From assembly GCA_002390705.1 (NCBI GenBank), contig DGQA01000005.1, forward strand, positions 148,268 to 212,267: a DNA stretch of 64,000 nucleotides, written 5' to 3'. Below are positions 25,118-33,091 of the stretch, piece after piece. Numbering within the stretch: the stretch's first letter is position 1; every line of letters begins with the position of its first letter. The notes beneath the pieces were generated by a model. That model saw nothing but the letters and a program-made list of their open reading frames with translations. It had not been told where the DNA came from and ran no database searches. The stretch is from Actinobacteria bacterium UBA4426 (lineage in GTDB: Bacteria > Actinomycetota > Actinomycetes > S36-B12). The position numbers were made by a program, and so were the translations under genes.

Positions 25118-25915
25118 ATGCCCGAGATAACAGAAACCCCGATCACTGTCCTAGAACGGGGGCATATTCTCCTCATTGGTCTTAATCGCCCGGATAAGTA
25201 CAACGCTATGAATCTGGTTGCAATTGAGCAACTAGCCCAGGCGTATCAGCGCCTCGAGGACACTCCCCATCTGCGCGTTGGGGTTGTTCATGCCCACGGC
25301 GACCATTTCAGCGCCGGACTAGACCTTGCCGAAGTGGGGCCGGAAGTAGCCACACGTGGTCCCGGAGCTCTCTCAGGAACCACCAACATTGACCCCTATG
25401 GACTTTGGGCTCAGAAAGTGAGTAAACCAATTGTCATGGCCCTCCACGGAATTGCATTCACTTTGAGTATCGAACTCGCGCTCGCCAGCGACATTGTGAT
25501 TGCCGCAGAAAACGTGCGTTTTCGGCAACTTGAAATTGCCCGTGGGATCATGGCATTTGGTGGAGCCACGATCCGGGCCACTGAACAATTAGGTTGGGGT
25601 AACGCCATGAAATTTTTGCTCACAGGTGAAGAATTCGGAGCCGATGAAGCCTTACGAATCGGGCTGATTCAGGAAATTACCCCGGTGGGTCAGGACACAG
25701 AGCGCGCCATTGAATTAGCTGAAGTCATCGCCGCACAAGCACCCCTCGGTGTGTATGCCACGCTCGCAAATGCCAGAGTTTCACGTGAACAGGGCGAGGA
25801 AGCGGCAATAGAACACCTGCGCAAAACCCTTCCTGGAATTTTGGCCAGCAAGGATGCCGCTGAAGGGATCCAAAGTTTCCTAGAAAGGCGTGACGGAAAT
25901 TTCAGCGGTGAGTGA
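25118..25915 (+). CDS. Enoyl-CoA hydratase/isomerase (crotonase) family protein
   Basis: A 265-residue crotonase-fold enzyme. Oxyanion-hole segments are HFSAGLDLAEV near residues 65-75 and VMALHGIAFTLSIELALASDIVIAA. In typical hydratases two glutamates follow in the second part; here that region reads RQLEIARGIMAFGGATIRATEQLGWGNAMK, so one acidic residue is kept and the exact reaction is uncertain. It is alone on the plus strand, divergent from the ACAD11-like pair, and may take part in the same fatty acid breakdown. Confidence 0.82.
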   Translation: MPEITETPITVLERGHILLIGLNRPDKYNAMNLVAIEQLAQAYQRLEDTPHLRVGVVHAHGDHFSAGLDLAEVGPEVATRGPGALSGTTNIDPYGLWAQKVSKPIVMALHGIAFTLSIELALASDIVIAAENVRFRQLEIARGIMAFGGATIRATEQLGWGNAMKFLLTGEEFGADEALRIGLIQEITPVGQDTERAIELAEVIAAQAPLGVYATLANARVSREQGEEAAIEHLRKTLPGILASKDAAEGIQSFLERRDGNFSGE

Positions 25916-25943
25916 CTTCACTACACGAAGTCTCTCCCGGCTC

Positions 25944-26996
25944 CTACTTCGCGAAAGCCTCAATCGTCAATGTCTTTGCACTGACCCAAATGGGTGTTCC
26001 CACGCTGAGCTGTAAATCTGCCAATGCCAAGTGAGTGATTGTGGCAATGACAGGCGGGGAAGCATCAATACTGACCCGGATTCGGTCGTGCATTGGCGTG
26101 AGTGCGCGAACACTTCCTTGCCACACGTTCCGGGCGCTGCCTTCGGGCCTCAACAAGTGAAGGGTGACGGCTTCGGGCCTGAGAACGGCAAGGGCTTCTC
26201 CACGCAGATCCACCTGTGGCACGCTCAGTACGCCCCCGCCTTCCACTTGCAATACGCCCTGGTTCGCTACCCCACGAATCAGATTCACACCCATCAAAGT
26301 AGCTACATAATCAGTTTCGGGCCTCGCCGCCAGTTCACTGGGAGTTCCTTCCTGGGTAATGGACCCGTCTTCTAAAACAACAACCCGGTCGGCCAGCAAC
26401 ATCGCATCGAGTGGATCGTGCGTGACGAAAATTACGCATCCATCAAATCCGTCAATTTGCTTTTCCAGTTCGGTTCGCACGCTTTCCTTTGTTTGGGCAT
26501 CGAGTGCTGCAAGTGGTTCATCAAGCAATAGAACACTGGGTTCGATAGCCAATGCTCGAGCCAAAGCCACCCGCTGGGCTTGACCACCCGAAATTTGATT
26601 TGGCTTTCGATGCCCCAATTCAGTGATCCCCAAAGACTCCAACTGCGATTGTGCTCGCACTTGGGAGACCTTCTTCGATGAGCCTAAAGACCGAGGGCCA
26701 AAAGCAATATTTTCCATCACACTGAGGTGGGGAAAAAGTGCGTAGTCTTGAAAAACCACACCCACGGATCGCCCTTGTGGCGCAACATGAACTGATGGAG
26801 TTTTGTTGACGACTTGGTTACCAAAGACAATTGCTCCCGAGTCAATACCTTGTAACCCGGCGAGAACACGAAGTAGCGTCGACTTACCGGATCCATTCGG
26901 TCCAAGAACGGCGGTAACAGTCCCTGCCGAAAAGATCGTGTCAATACTAAGTCTGAAGCTATTCCGGATAGCAGAAAAGTTTGCAGTGATTTTCAT
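25944..26996 (-). CDS. modC: Molybdate ABC transporter ATP-binding protein
   Basis: A 350-residue ATPase of the molybdate importer. Walker A GPNGSGKST is at residues 32-40, the signature is ISGGQAQRVALARAL, Walker B is VLLLDEPLAALD, and the H-loop is IFVTHDPLDAM. After residue about 280 a TOBE (Mop-like) domain follows, with LRPEAVTLHLL and the DRIRVSIDA repeat, which senses the oxyanion. The ATG overlaps the modB stop by four bases. Confidence 0.93.
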   Translation of the reverse strand: MKITANFSAIRNSFRLSIDTIFSAGTVTAVLGPNGSGKSTLLRVLAGLQGIDSGAIVFGNQVVNKTPSVHVAPQGRSVGVVFQDYALFPHLSVMENIAFGPRSLGSSKKVSQVRAQSQLESLGITELGHRKPNQISGGQAQRVALARALAIEPSVLLLDEPLAALDAQTKESVRTELEKQIDGFDGCVIFVTHDPLDAMLLADRVVVLEDGSITQEGTPSELAARPETDYVATLMGVNLIRGVANQGVLQVEGGGVLSVPQVDLRGEALAVLRPEAVTLHLLRPEGSARNVWQGSVRALTPMHDRIRVSIDASPPVIATITHLALADLQLSVGTPIWVSAKTLTIEAFAK

Positions 26997-27784
26997 GAGG
27001 CCCTCGTCTGTAGATACTTACCTCGCAGGGCTACCAGTACACCAACGCTGACAACAAGTAGCACCATGGAGAGCGCGATGGCTACTGAGCGATCAGACTC
27101 AAGTGCGGTGTACACGGCCAGTGGCATAGTTTGAGTAACACCGGGAAAATTTCCCGCAAATGTAATTGTGGCGCCAAATTCACCCAGAGCCCGAGCCCAG
27201 CACAGAACGAGTCCGGCAATTGCGGCAGGCGCAACCATGGGCATGGTAATTCGCAAGAAAACTCGCCGCGAGCCGGCGCCCAATGTTGCTGCGGCATCCT
27301 CATAGCGTTGGTGTAACGAGCGGAAACCACCTTCCATCGTGATTACCAAAAAAGGCATCGCCACGAAAGTCGTCGCAATTACAACTCCCACAGTCGTAAA
27401 TGGAAAGGTAATTCCAAGGGTGTCATAAAGGAACGCGCCAACCAGTCCACGACGGCCAAGCGCTTCCAGCAGTGCAACACCGGAGACAACGGGGGGCAAC
27501 AACAGGGGAACAATCACCAAAGCCCGCAACAACCCAGTAAATGGCAGAATTTCGCGAGCCAACAACCAAGCCATCGGTATCCCGAAAAGTGCAGCAAATG
27601 CGGTCGCGACCAGTGAAGTTACGAGTGAAAGCCTCAATGCTTCCAGAGCCTCCGGAGATGAAATAATTTTAGGAAATGCTTCCCATGGAGTCTGGACAAT
27701 CAACGCAATGAGTGGAATTACCAAGAACAGTAATGCGACTAAACCGGGCATCAAAAGAAACAGGGGTGCGCGTTGATTCCTCAC
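26993..27784 (-). CDS. modB: Molybdate ABC transporter permease
   Basis: A 263-residue inner-membrane channel subunit with about six helices. The coupling EAA motif that contacts ModC is EDAAATLGAGSRRVFLRITMPMVAPAAIAGLVL. Five bases separate it from modA. It imports molybdate (possibly tungstate) delivered by ModA. Confidence 0.93.
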   Translation of the reverse strand: MRNQRAPLFLLMPGLVALLFLVIPLIALIVQTPWEAFPKIISSPEALEALRLSLVTSLVATAFAALFGIPMAWLLAREILPFTGLLRALVIVPLLLPPVVSGVALLEALGRRGLVGAFLYDTLGITFPFTTVGVVIATTFVAMPFLVITMEGGFRSLHQRYEDAAATLGAGSRRVFLRITMPMVAPAAIAGLVLCWARALGEFGATITFAGNFPGVTQTMPLAVYTALESDRSVAIALSMVLLVVSVGVLVALRGKYLQTRAS

Positions 27785-27789
27785 TTCAG

Positions 27790-28560
27790 CTACCAGGGCT
27801 TAGCGAAACCAAATGCACGCATGATTCCTTGCGAGGTGGTGCTAAAGCGAACAAAATTAACGAATCTTTGCGCCAACTGTTGTTCTCTGGTGTCAGCGAC
27901 CATAGAAATATGGTAGGTCGCTACGACATTATCGCGAAATGGAATCTGCACGAACTCAACCCTGTTCTCGGCTGACTTGACGTCGGTGACATACACAATC
28001 CCAGCGTCAAGGTCACCGGAAATAACTTTAGCCAGAACGGATCGGACATCTAGTTCACGCGTGACAGCAGTAACGTCGAGTGTATTTTTGGTGAATAGTT
28101 CCACTGCCGCGCTCCCACACGGGACTGCTGTGTCACACACCCCAAGAAGCAATCCGTCCCGTTGTAAATCGGATATCTTTGAGATATTGGCTGGATTTCC
28201 TAAGGGCACAGCGATAGTCAAAAAATTCTTGGTAAAGCGAAGTGGTCGCGCAACCAATTCTGAATCAATGCCAATTTGAATTGTCGACTTCGACGCGGTG
28301 GCGATCACGTCAACCGGGGCACCAGCAATTACTTGATTCATGAGTGTCGAGCTACCCGCAAAGTTGAGCTTTATTTCGGTATCGGGGTACCGTTTCTCAA
28401 AAGCGTCGGCTATCACCGGGAAAACATCAGTCAGTGACGCCGCCGCTGAAACCGTCAGAGTTCCACTTGGTTTTGGAGCCGCCCCAGATGCACTAGGGAA
28501 GAATGCACCTAACCCAACTACAAAAGCAATTGCCACAAATCCGTGCAACATTTTGGTCAT
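27790..28560 (-). CDS. modA: Molybdate ABC transporter substrate-binding protein
   Basis: A 256-residue exported binding protein. The N-terminus MTKMLHGFVAIAFVVGLGAF is a signal peptide; no lipobox cysteine is evident. Oxyanion-binding features are AAASLTDVFPVIADAFEK, NFAGSSTLMNQV and GAPVDVIATAS. The ATG overlaps the stop of the regulator gene by four bases (ATGA), so the four genes form one unit. Confidence 0.92.
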   Translation of the reverse strand: MTKMLHGFVAIAFVVGLGAFFPSASGAAPKPSGTLTVSAAASLTDVFPVIADAFEKRYPDTEIKLNFAGSSTLMNQVIAGAPVDVIATASKSTIQIGIDSELVARPLRFTKNFLTIAVPLGNPANISKISDLQRDGLLLGVCDTAVPCGSAAVELFTKNTLDVTAVTRELDVRSVLAKVISGDLDAGIVYVTDVKSAENRVEFVQIPFRDNVVATYHISMVADTREQQLAQRFVNFVRFSTTSQGIMRAFGFAKPW

Positions 28561-28952
28561 GAATTCTGCTCCAACTCGATAACCACATTGGTTGATTTAA
28601 CAACCCCCGTAGCGCGTACCCCCGGTGCCAATCCGAGTTCATCCGCGGACTCACGACTTAATAATGACGTGACCCGATGCGGGCCAGCTTGGATTTCAAT
28701 CAACGCCATCACGCCATCTTTTTCAACCCGAGTAACGATTCCAGGGAACCTATTTCGAGCTGAGGCGTGCACGACTGTCTCTTCCAGTCTCGATGCGGCC
28801 GACATGTAGAGGGCGAGGCTTTCTGCGCTTACGGTTCTAGGGCCATTACCCCGCGTGCCTGAACTCAGTTTGCCAATTTCAATCCACCGACGGACCGTGT
28901 CGTCCGAGACCCCGAGCATAGAGGCGGCATCAGAGATCCGTATTTCAGCCAT
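28557..28952 (-). CDS. HTH-Mop (TOBE) molybdenum-responsive regulator
   Basis: A 131-residue protein joining an excisionase/MerR-type helix-turn-helix (IRISDAASMLGVSDDTVRRWIEIGKLSS) to a single Mop/TOBE domain (ARNRFPGIVTRVEKDGVMALIEIQAGPHRVTSLLSRESADELGL) that binds molybdate or tungstate. Such proteins head mod operons in actinobacteria and play the part of ModE. The ATG at 28952 is preferred: the domain begins at once and a TACATT hexamer lies nine bases upstream, leaving at most a very short leader. An open frame continues 23 codons further up, but that part looks non-coding. Confidence 0.85.
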   Translation of the reverse strand: MAEIRISDAASMLGVSDDTVRRWIEIGKLSSGTRGNGPRTVSAESLALYMSAASRLEETVVHASARNRFPGIVTRVEKDGVMALIEIQAGPHRVTSLLSRESADELGLAPGVRATGVVKSTNVVIELEQNS

Positions 28953-28961
28953 AATGGAGTT

Positions 28962-28988
28962 AATGTAGCAGTATGTGAGCATTAATGC
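28962..28988 (-). promoter_or_regulatory. Promoter and candidate operator of the mod operon
   Basis: TACATT (28967-28962, minus strand) is a -10 nine bases before the regulator ATG. Just upstream, at 28979-28988, is the perfect 10-bp palindrome GCATTAATGC, which would overlap the -35 region. It is a candidate site for autoregulation by the Mop-domain regulator. Confidence 0.4.
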
Positions 28989-29058
28989 ACGTTTTTTCTC
29001 AGATTTTGCGGTTTTCTGCAACGTTTTCGCTGAAGGTAGCTGAGGTGAAAGTGATCAA

Positions 29059-29358
29059 ATGAATTACTGCGATCCGCAGGTCACTGTTGAGCAAACAAAC
29101 CTTCGGCGCAGGCACTACAACTTCCCGCCTGCCACGACAAAGTCAATTTCGGTGGATCGGATCGAGTCAATTCAGGTGGGGTCGCTCACTTTTCGTACCG
29201 CAAATAGGCGTGCCTGCGGTTCCACCACCGTAAAATCTTGGATGCCCCTTGACGATGCTCACCAAATAGCAACCAGGATCACTCGGGCTAATCCGAATGA
29301 ATTCATTGCAGGCCTCAAAGCGCCTACCCCAAAAGCTAAGGTCTCACAGCGGAAATAA
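29059..29358 (+). CDS. Small hypothetical protein, possibly PH-like
   Basis: A 99-residue reading frame, divergent from the mod operon and ending just before a strong terminator, which supports it being a gene. The middle part KSISVDRIESIQVGSLTFRTANR resembles the strand pattern of small bacterial PH-like domains, and DAHQIATRITRANP could be the closing helix. There is no signal peptide or membrane segment. I cannot name a family with confidence and propose no function. Confidence 0.45.
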   Translation: MNYCDPQVTVEQTNLRRRHYNFPPATTKSISVDRIESIQVGSLTFRTANRRACGSTTVKSWMPLDDAHQIATRITRANPNEFIAGLKAPTPKAKVSQRK

Positions 29359-29362
29359 GTAC

Positions 29363-29387
29363 GGCCCCCAGCGTAACGCCGGGGGCC
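29363..29387. terminator. Strong hairpin terminator between convergent genes
   Basis: GGCCCCC and GGGGGCC form a perfect 7-bp GC stem, extended inside by GCG/CGC. It lies between the end of a plus-strand gene (29358) and the end of cspA (29406), so it probably terminates both; on the cspA side it is followed by a T-rich stretch. Confidence 0.75.
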
Positions 29388-29405
29388 ACCTTAAGAAGTC
29401 TGTAA

Positions 29406-29609
29406 TTAGACGATGCGAACCTTGTCAGCCTGAGGTCCCTTAGGGCCCTGGGTGATGTCGAATTCGACAGCTTGATTTTCATCTAGTGAACGGTATCCAC
29501 TTGAATCAATTGCTGAGTAGTGAACGAACACGTCCGGTCCGCCATCAGCTTGCTCGATGAAACCGAAACCTTTTTCCGAGTTGAACCATTTTACTGTACC
29601 TGTTGCCAT
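29406..29609 (-). CDS. cspA: Cold shock protein, CspA family
   Basis: A 67-residue single-strand nucleic acid chaperone with one cold-shock domain. RNP1 is KGFGFIE and RNP2 is VFVHYSAI; the N-terminus is [17 protein letters not shown], as in the family. An AGGGAG Shine-Dalgarno stands ten bases before the ATG. The frame stays open far upstream, but that part is not protein-like. The long upstream region may be a regulatory leader, common for csp genes. Confidence 0.95.
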   Translation of the reverse strand: MATGTVKWFNSEKGFGFIEQADGGPDVFVHYSAIDSSGYRSLDENQAVEFDITQGPKGPQADKVRIV

Positions 29610-29714
29610 GTTGCTATTTCTCCCTAACGTAAAACACGAGGGGCAACGTGCCCTTCGTACAGTGGGCTTAACCGGTGAGAAAACCGATCTCCACCACTGG
29701 TGTAAATGTCCTCT

Positions 29715-29765
29715 CCCCCCTCGCGCGCTTGTGCACCGCCCCCCAACAAGGGTCCTCCTCCCCCC
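29715..29765 (-). promoter_or_regulatory. G-run cluster in the putative cspA leader
   Basis: On the cspA coding strand three runs of six G (at 29765-29760, 29744-29739 and 29720-29715) occur within 51 bases, plus shorter GG runs. If the cspA transcript starts upstream of this, its leader holds a strongly G-rich block about 105-155 bases before the start codon, which could form stable or quadruplex structure. No promoter was identified with confidence. Confidence 0.35.
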
Positions 29766-29870
29766 ATACCGGCTCGGATTTGCCATACCGATGCGCATGT
29801 GAACCTTTTGTGCATGGGTACCTTTGATATCACTTGCCCACTCGCCGATATTCAGCGAGCACAAACTCCA

Positions 29871-30002
29871 TTAACTGTCTTTTTGTCCGTTCAGAATCTC
29901 TGCGTCAATCAAGTTTTGCAGGTGTTGGTTCACAGTGGGTTGGTTCACAGTGGGTTGGCTTGCGCCAACCCCTTCGGTGCGGGCACCGCGACACTGCGCG
30001 CA
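29871..30002 (-). pseudogene. Possible remnant of an ArsR-type regulator
   Basis: Read on the minus strand, a 43-codon open stretch ends with SQPTVNQ-PTVNQ-HLQNLIDAEILNG before a stop. This resembles the recognition-helix part of ArsR repressors (SQPTVSxHLxxLxxAGLV), with the PTVNQ block doubled by a 15-bp duplication. No start or complete domain can be assembled in one frame. Its place next to the arsenite pump gene, where arsR is usual, supports the reading, but the evidence is short. Confidence 0.3.
29924..29953. repeat. Two tandem copies of a 15-bp unit
   Basis: GTTGGTTCACAGTGG is repeated perfectly twice. Directly after it, GGGTTGGC-TTGC-GCCAACCC (29952-29971) forms an 8-bp hairpin. Confidence 0.85.
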
Positions 30003-30123
30003 CTATCCGCTCGCACAGGACTTTTACTGATTGCGTTGTTCACAACCTGTTCATCATAAGTTTTTTCAATTTGACCACAACCACATTGACGCACATCTAT
30101 CTCGCGTGTCAGAGTGCTTCTCG

Positions 30124-31203
30124 ATGAACATCAACTTGCATGAAAATAGGTCCGAGCAAGAAGCATTTGGCAAAATCACCACATTAGACCGCTATCTGCC
30201 ATTGTGGATTGCAATCGCCATGGCGCTTGGCTTGATCCTCGGCCGTACGATCCCAGGTTTGCAAAACACCCTTGACTCCGTCAAAATTGATGGCACCAGC
30301 TTGTTAATCGCTATTGGGCTCTTCGCCATGATGTATCCAGTACTGGCCAGAGTCAAATACGAAGAAATGGGTCACCTCACCGGTGATCGCAAGATGCTAT
30401 GGCTTTCACTCGTTCTTAATTGGGTAGTTGGTCCGCTATTCATGTTTGCACTGGCGTGGATTTTCCTTGCCGACCAGCCAGCGTTTCGAACCGGGTTGAT
30501 TGTCATTGGTTTAGCCAGATGTATCGCTATGGTGCTGATGTGGAATGACTTAGCCTGTGGGGACCGCGAGGCCGGAGCCCTGCTCGTAGCCATCAACTCA
30601 ATTTTTCAAATTCTTGCCTATGCACTTCTGGGTACGTTTTATCTAGCGATTCTCCCCGGCTGGCTTGGGCTAGACACCCAAGACATCGCCTTTTCCACGT
30701 GGGAGATTACCAAAGCTGTCCTGATTTTCCTCGGGATTCCACTCGCCCTGGGAATCTTCACCCGACAGGTGGGAGTGGCCCGAAAGGGTCGCGACTGGTA
30801 CGACAACAAGTTCGCACCACGAATTGCACCGATCGCGCTTTGCGGGCTCCTATTCACCATTATTGTGCTCTTCGCGCTGCAAGGAGAAGCAATTACTTCA
30901 GACCCCTTGAGCGTCGTACTCATTGCCATTCCGTTGATCATTTATTTCGCTATTATGTGGTTTACCGCAATGGGCGCTGCGCATGTAATCGGCTTGCCGT
31001 ACGCGCGCTCTGCGACTGTGGCGTTCACGTCAGCAGGGAATAATTTTGAGCTCGCAATTGCAGTCAGTATAGGCGTGTGGGGAGTTAACTCTGGGCAAGC
31101 GTTGACCGGAGTTATTGGCCCACTCATTGAAGTGCCAGCCCTAGTTGCACTTGTGTACGTCTCACTTTGGCTGCGCAACAAATGGACCTGGAGTAACAGA
31201 TAA
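30124..31203 (+). CDS. acr3: Arsenite efflux transporter, ACR3 family
   Basis: A 359-residue membrane carrier with ten predicted helices that pumps arsenite out of the cell. The family signature GLARCIAMVLMWNDLACGD is present, with the essential cysteine at residue 133, and TSAGNNFELAIAVSIG carries the conserved glutamate of helix 9. The ATG at 30124 gives the usual length; an in-frame ATG at 30031 would add residues unlike the family. Its stop overlaps the arsC start by one base (TAATG). Confidence 0.95.
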   Translation: MNINLHENRSEQEAFGKITTLDRYLPLWIAIAMALGLILGRTIPGLQNTLDSVKIDGTSLLIAIGLFAMMYPVLARVKYEEMGHLTGDRKMLWLSLVLNWVVGPLFMFALAWIFLADQPAFRTGLIVIGLARCIAMVLMWNDLACGDREAGALLVAINSIFQILAYALLGTFYLAILPGWLGLDTQDIAFSTWEITKAVLIFLGIPLALGIFTRQVGVARKGRDWYDNKFAPRIAPIALCGLLFTIIVLFALQGEAITSDPLSVVLIAIPLIIYFAIMWFTAMGAAHVIGLPYARSATVAFTSAGNNFELAIAVSIGVWGVNSGQALTGVIGPLIEVPALVALVYVSLWLRNKWTWSNR

Positions 31204-31607
31204 TGACAAGCAAATCGACCGTACTATTTGTGTGCGTTCATAATGCTGGGCGTTCGCAAATGGCCGCCGGATACCTCACACATCTCGCCGGTAACCGCAT
31301 CGAAATCCTTTCGGCCGGATCAACTCCAGCAGATTCAATCAACCCGATGGCAATCCAAGTCATGTGGGAAGAGGGTATTGATATCAGCGGTGAGCAACCC
31401 AAAATTCTGACAGACGATACAGTTCAGTCAGCAGATGTCGTGATCACAATGGGTTGCGGGGATACCTGCAAATATTATCCGGGTAAGCGATACGAGGATT
31501 GGGAGCTTGACGACCCAGCTGGTCAAGGCGTCGAGTCCGTTCGACCGATCCGAGACGCAATTCGAATCAAGGTTGAGAAACTGATTACTGAGCTTGTGGT
31601 CGATTAA
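31203..31607 (+). CDS. arsC: Arsenate reductase, thioredoxin-dependent low-molecular-weight phosphatase type
   Basis: A 134-residue enzyme that reduces arsenate to arsenite for export by ACR3. The phosphatase loop CVHNAGRS begins at Cys11. The redox cysteines are Cys85 and Cys89 in MGCGDTCKYYPG, and the general acid is in WELDDPAG. It is translationally coupled to the pump. Together they are a minimal arsenic resistance operon. Confidence 0.94.
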   Translation: MTSKSTVLFVCVHNAGRSQMAAGYLTHLAGNRIEILSAGSTPADSINPMAIQVMWEEGIDISGEQPKILTDDTVQSADVVITMGCGDTCKYYPGKRYEDWELDDPAGQGVESVRPIRDAIRIKVEKLITELVVD

Positions 31608-31787
31608 GAACCTAAACACTATCTCGTCTGTAATCTCCTCAGAACCGAATGCAGTCTCCGGAAACCGCCGGTTCCCGTGCTTGTCACTTAGTTTTACCCG
31701 ACTTCTTGAGGTTCAAATAACACGCGGCCACTGGACGCGCCGTGACAATCAAGTCACACGAGCGCCTCTAGGATGCAGACATCCACT

Positions 31788-32501
31788 TCATTCGTCGCTT
31801 GCTAATTCTCTGTCCGCTCTGCCCGTTAAGTCGACCCGCACCTCCCACAATTCGTCCATGATGGATCGATCGCGTAAATTTCGCACTACTTCAACGGGTG
31901 TTCCTTGTGTCCCGCTCACAGTTCCACCAATCGTACGTTCAATCACTTTCACATGGACACTGCGCCAGATCATTAATTCTTCGTCCAGATCTACGAGCAA
32001 TTCTGCCAAGGCATACAAAGCCTCATTCTCTTCAACGCTCAAATAAAGCTCTTCTAAAGTTAGATTTGCTCCAGCTAAAGCACCTCGCACGCTTTCGACC
32101 AGATTCTTGAGACTAATTCGCAATTTTCGAAAGCCAGGCGAATCAAAACCTGAACCGTGACCCAATGCTGTTCGCACATGTTGATAGTCCCACGGTGTCA
32201 TTTTCTCCAACATGGGTAATTGCGAAGTTGTGTAATGAATACAGTCCCTTGCTCGAACGAGGTACCGGCATGCAGCCTGAATCTTCTCCTGAGAAATCTT
32301 TATTAAGGCATGATCAATTTCAGCAACAGCTAACTTAAGCCAAAGTTCCGACGATTGATGAACAACGGTAAAAAGTAATTCGTCACGGTGCTTCCACGTA
32401 TCAGGCTCGGGTTGCAAAGCCAGTAATTCGTCAGTGCGAATATAGACTTCATAATCGCTGCCGCCTTCTTCCGCAAACTTGGGCTCACGTAATTCGTTCA
32501 T
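31788..32501 (-). CDS. kynA: Tryptophan 2,3-dioxygenase
   Basis: A heme enzyme (237 residues from the ATG at 32501) that opens the indole ring of tryptophan to N-formylkynurenine, the first step of the kynurenine route. Motifs: HQSSELWLKL, MTPWDYQHVRTALGHGSGFDSPGFR, and the heme-ligand region WRSVHVKVIERTIGGTVSGTQGTP. It is slightly short compared with the 260-280 residues common in the family. No kynureninase or formamidase is nearby, so the product may feed a pathway elsewhere. An open frame continues upstream of the ATG but lacks family resemblance. Confidence 0.93.
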   Translation of the reverse strand: MNELREPKFAEEGGSDYEVYIRTDELLALQPEPDTWKHRDELLFTVVHQSSELWLKLAVAEIDHALIKISQEKIQAACRYLVRARDCIHYTTSQLPMLEKMTPWDYQHVRTALGHGSGFDSPGFRKLRISLKNLVESVRGALAGANLTLEELYLSVEENEALYALAELLVDLDEELMIWRSVHVKVIERTIGGTVSGTQGTPVEVVRNLRDRSIMDELWEVRVDLTGRADRELASDE

Positions 32502-32734
32502 GGTCTTCGGGTTTCCCTTCACACTTGTTTGGCGACAAAAGAATTGATTATTAAGAAATCCCCTGCCGCAAAGTTTGCGAGTCGGAGGACCCCAAAACCA
32601 TTGAAATTCCGGATGCACCACGAGCCAACACCAGCCCAGTTACAACACCGTTAATCCCCAATTGTACTCATTCGTTGACACATCCCCCACTTGGATCGTC
32701 GGAAGCCTACTTGATGTACGCGCCATACGCGCCC

Positions 32735-32746
32735 TATTATCAACAC
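32735..32746 (+). promoter_or_regulatory. Leaderless promoter for the TIGR04076 gene
   Basis: TATTAT is followed by six bases and the ATG at 32747. TTGATG at 32711-32716 is a good -35 with 18-base spacing. This pair fixes the start of the downstream gene. Confidence 0.65.
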
Positions 32747-33091
32747 ATGAATTCGCGCAACTCAGACTCTGATCCCAGCCGGCCAATGGAGTTGTACAAC
32801 CTGCGCGTCGTGGTTGAAACGATAAATGGAAGATCTGTTTGCGGAATGGAGCCCGGAGACTGGTTCGAGGTTACAAACAGTGCGGAAGTACGCATTCCTG
32901 AGGGAAAACATTTCTGCATGTACGCCATTGCATCTGTGTTGCCTTTATTGCCTGCCAAACAAAGGGTGATGCCGGAAAATGACTGGTTGGAAAGCGACAG
33001 TCTTGTTGCATGTCCCGATCCGGAAGAACAACTCATAATGCGCATTGTGCGCACCGAACGTGTTCAACTCAATGCTAATGACCTAACGTGA
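32747..33091 (+). CDS. TIGR04076 family protein
   Basis: A 114-residue protein of unknown function. The family pattern is clear: LYNLRVVVETINGRSVCGMEPGDWFEV, then KHFCMYAIASVLPLLPAKQR, then ACPDPEEQLIMRI. Family members are small, soluble, cysteine-containing proteins often found near redox enzymes. The start at 32747 is chosen because of the promoter spacing and because 24 extra upstream residues do not resemble the family. It overlaps the luciferase-like gene by four bases, so the two are likely partners. Confidence 0.8.
   Translation: MNSRNSDSDPSRPMELYNLRVVVETINGRSVCGMEPGDWFEVTNSAEVRIPEGKHFCMYAIASVLPLLPAKQRVMPENDWLESDSLVACPDPEEQLIMRIVRTERVQLNANDLT

Noticed and set aside
29610..29864. In-frame upstream extension of cspA by about 85 codons
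   Set aside because: The extension is unlike cold-shock proteins, and the ATG at 29609 starts exactly at the family N-terminus with a Shine-Dalgarno. The open frame is explained by the G-rich leader.
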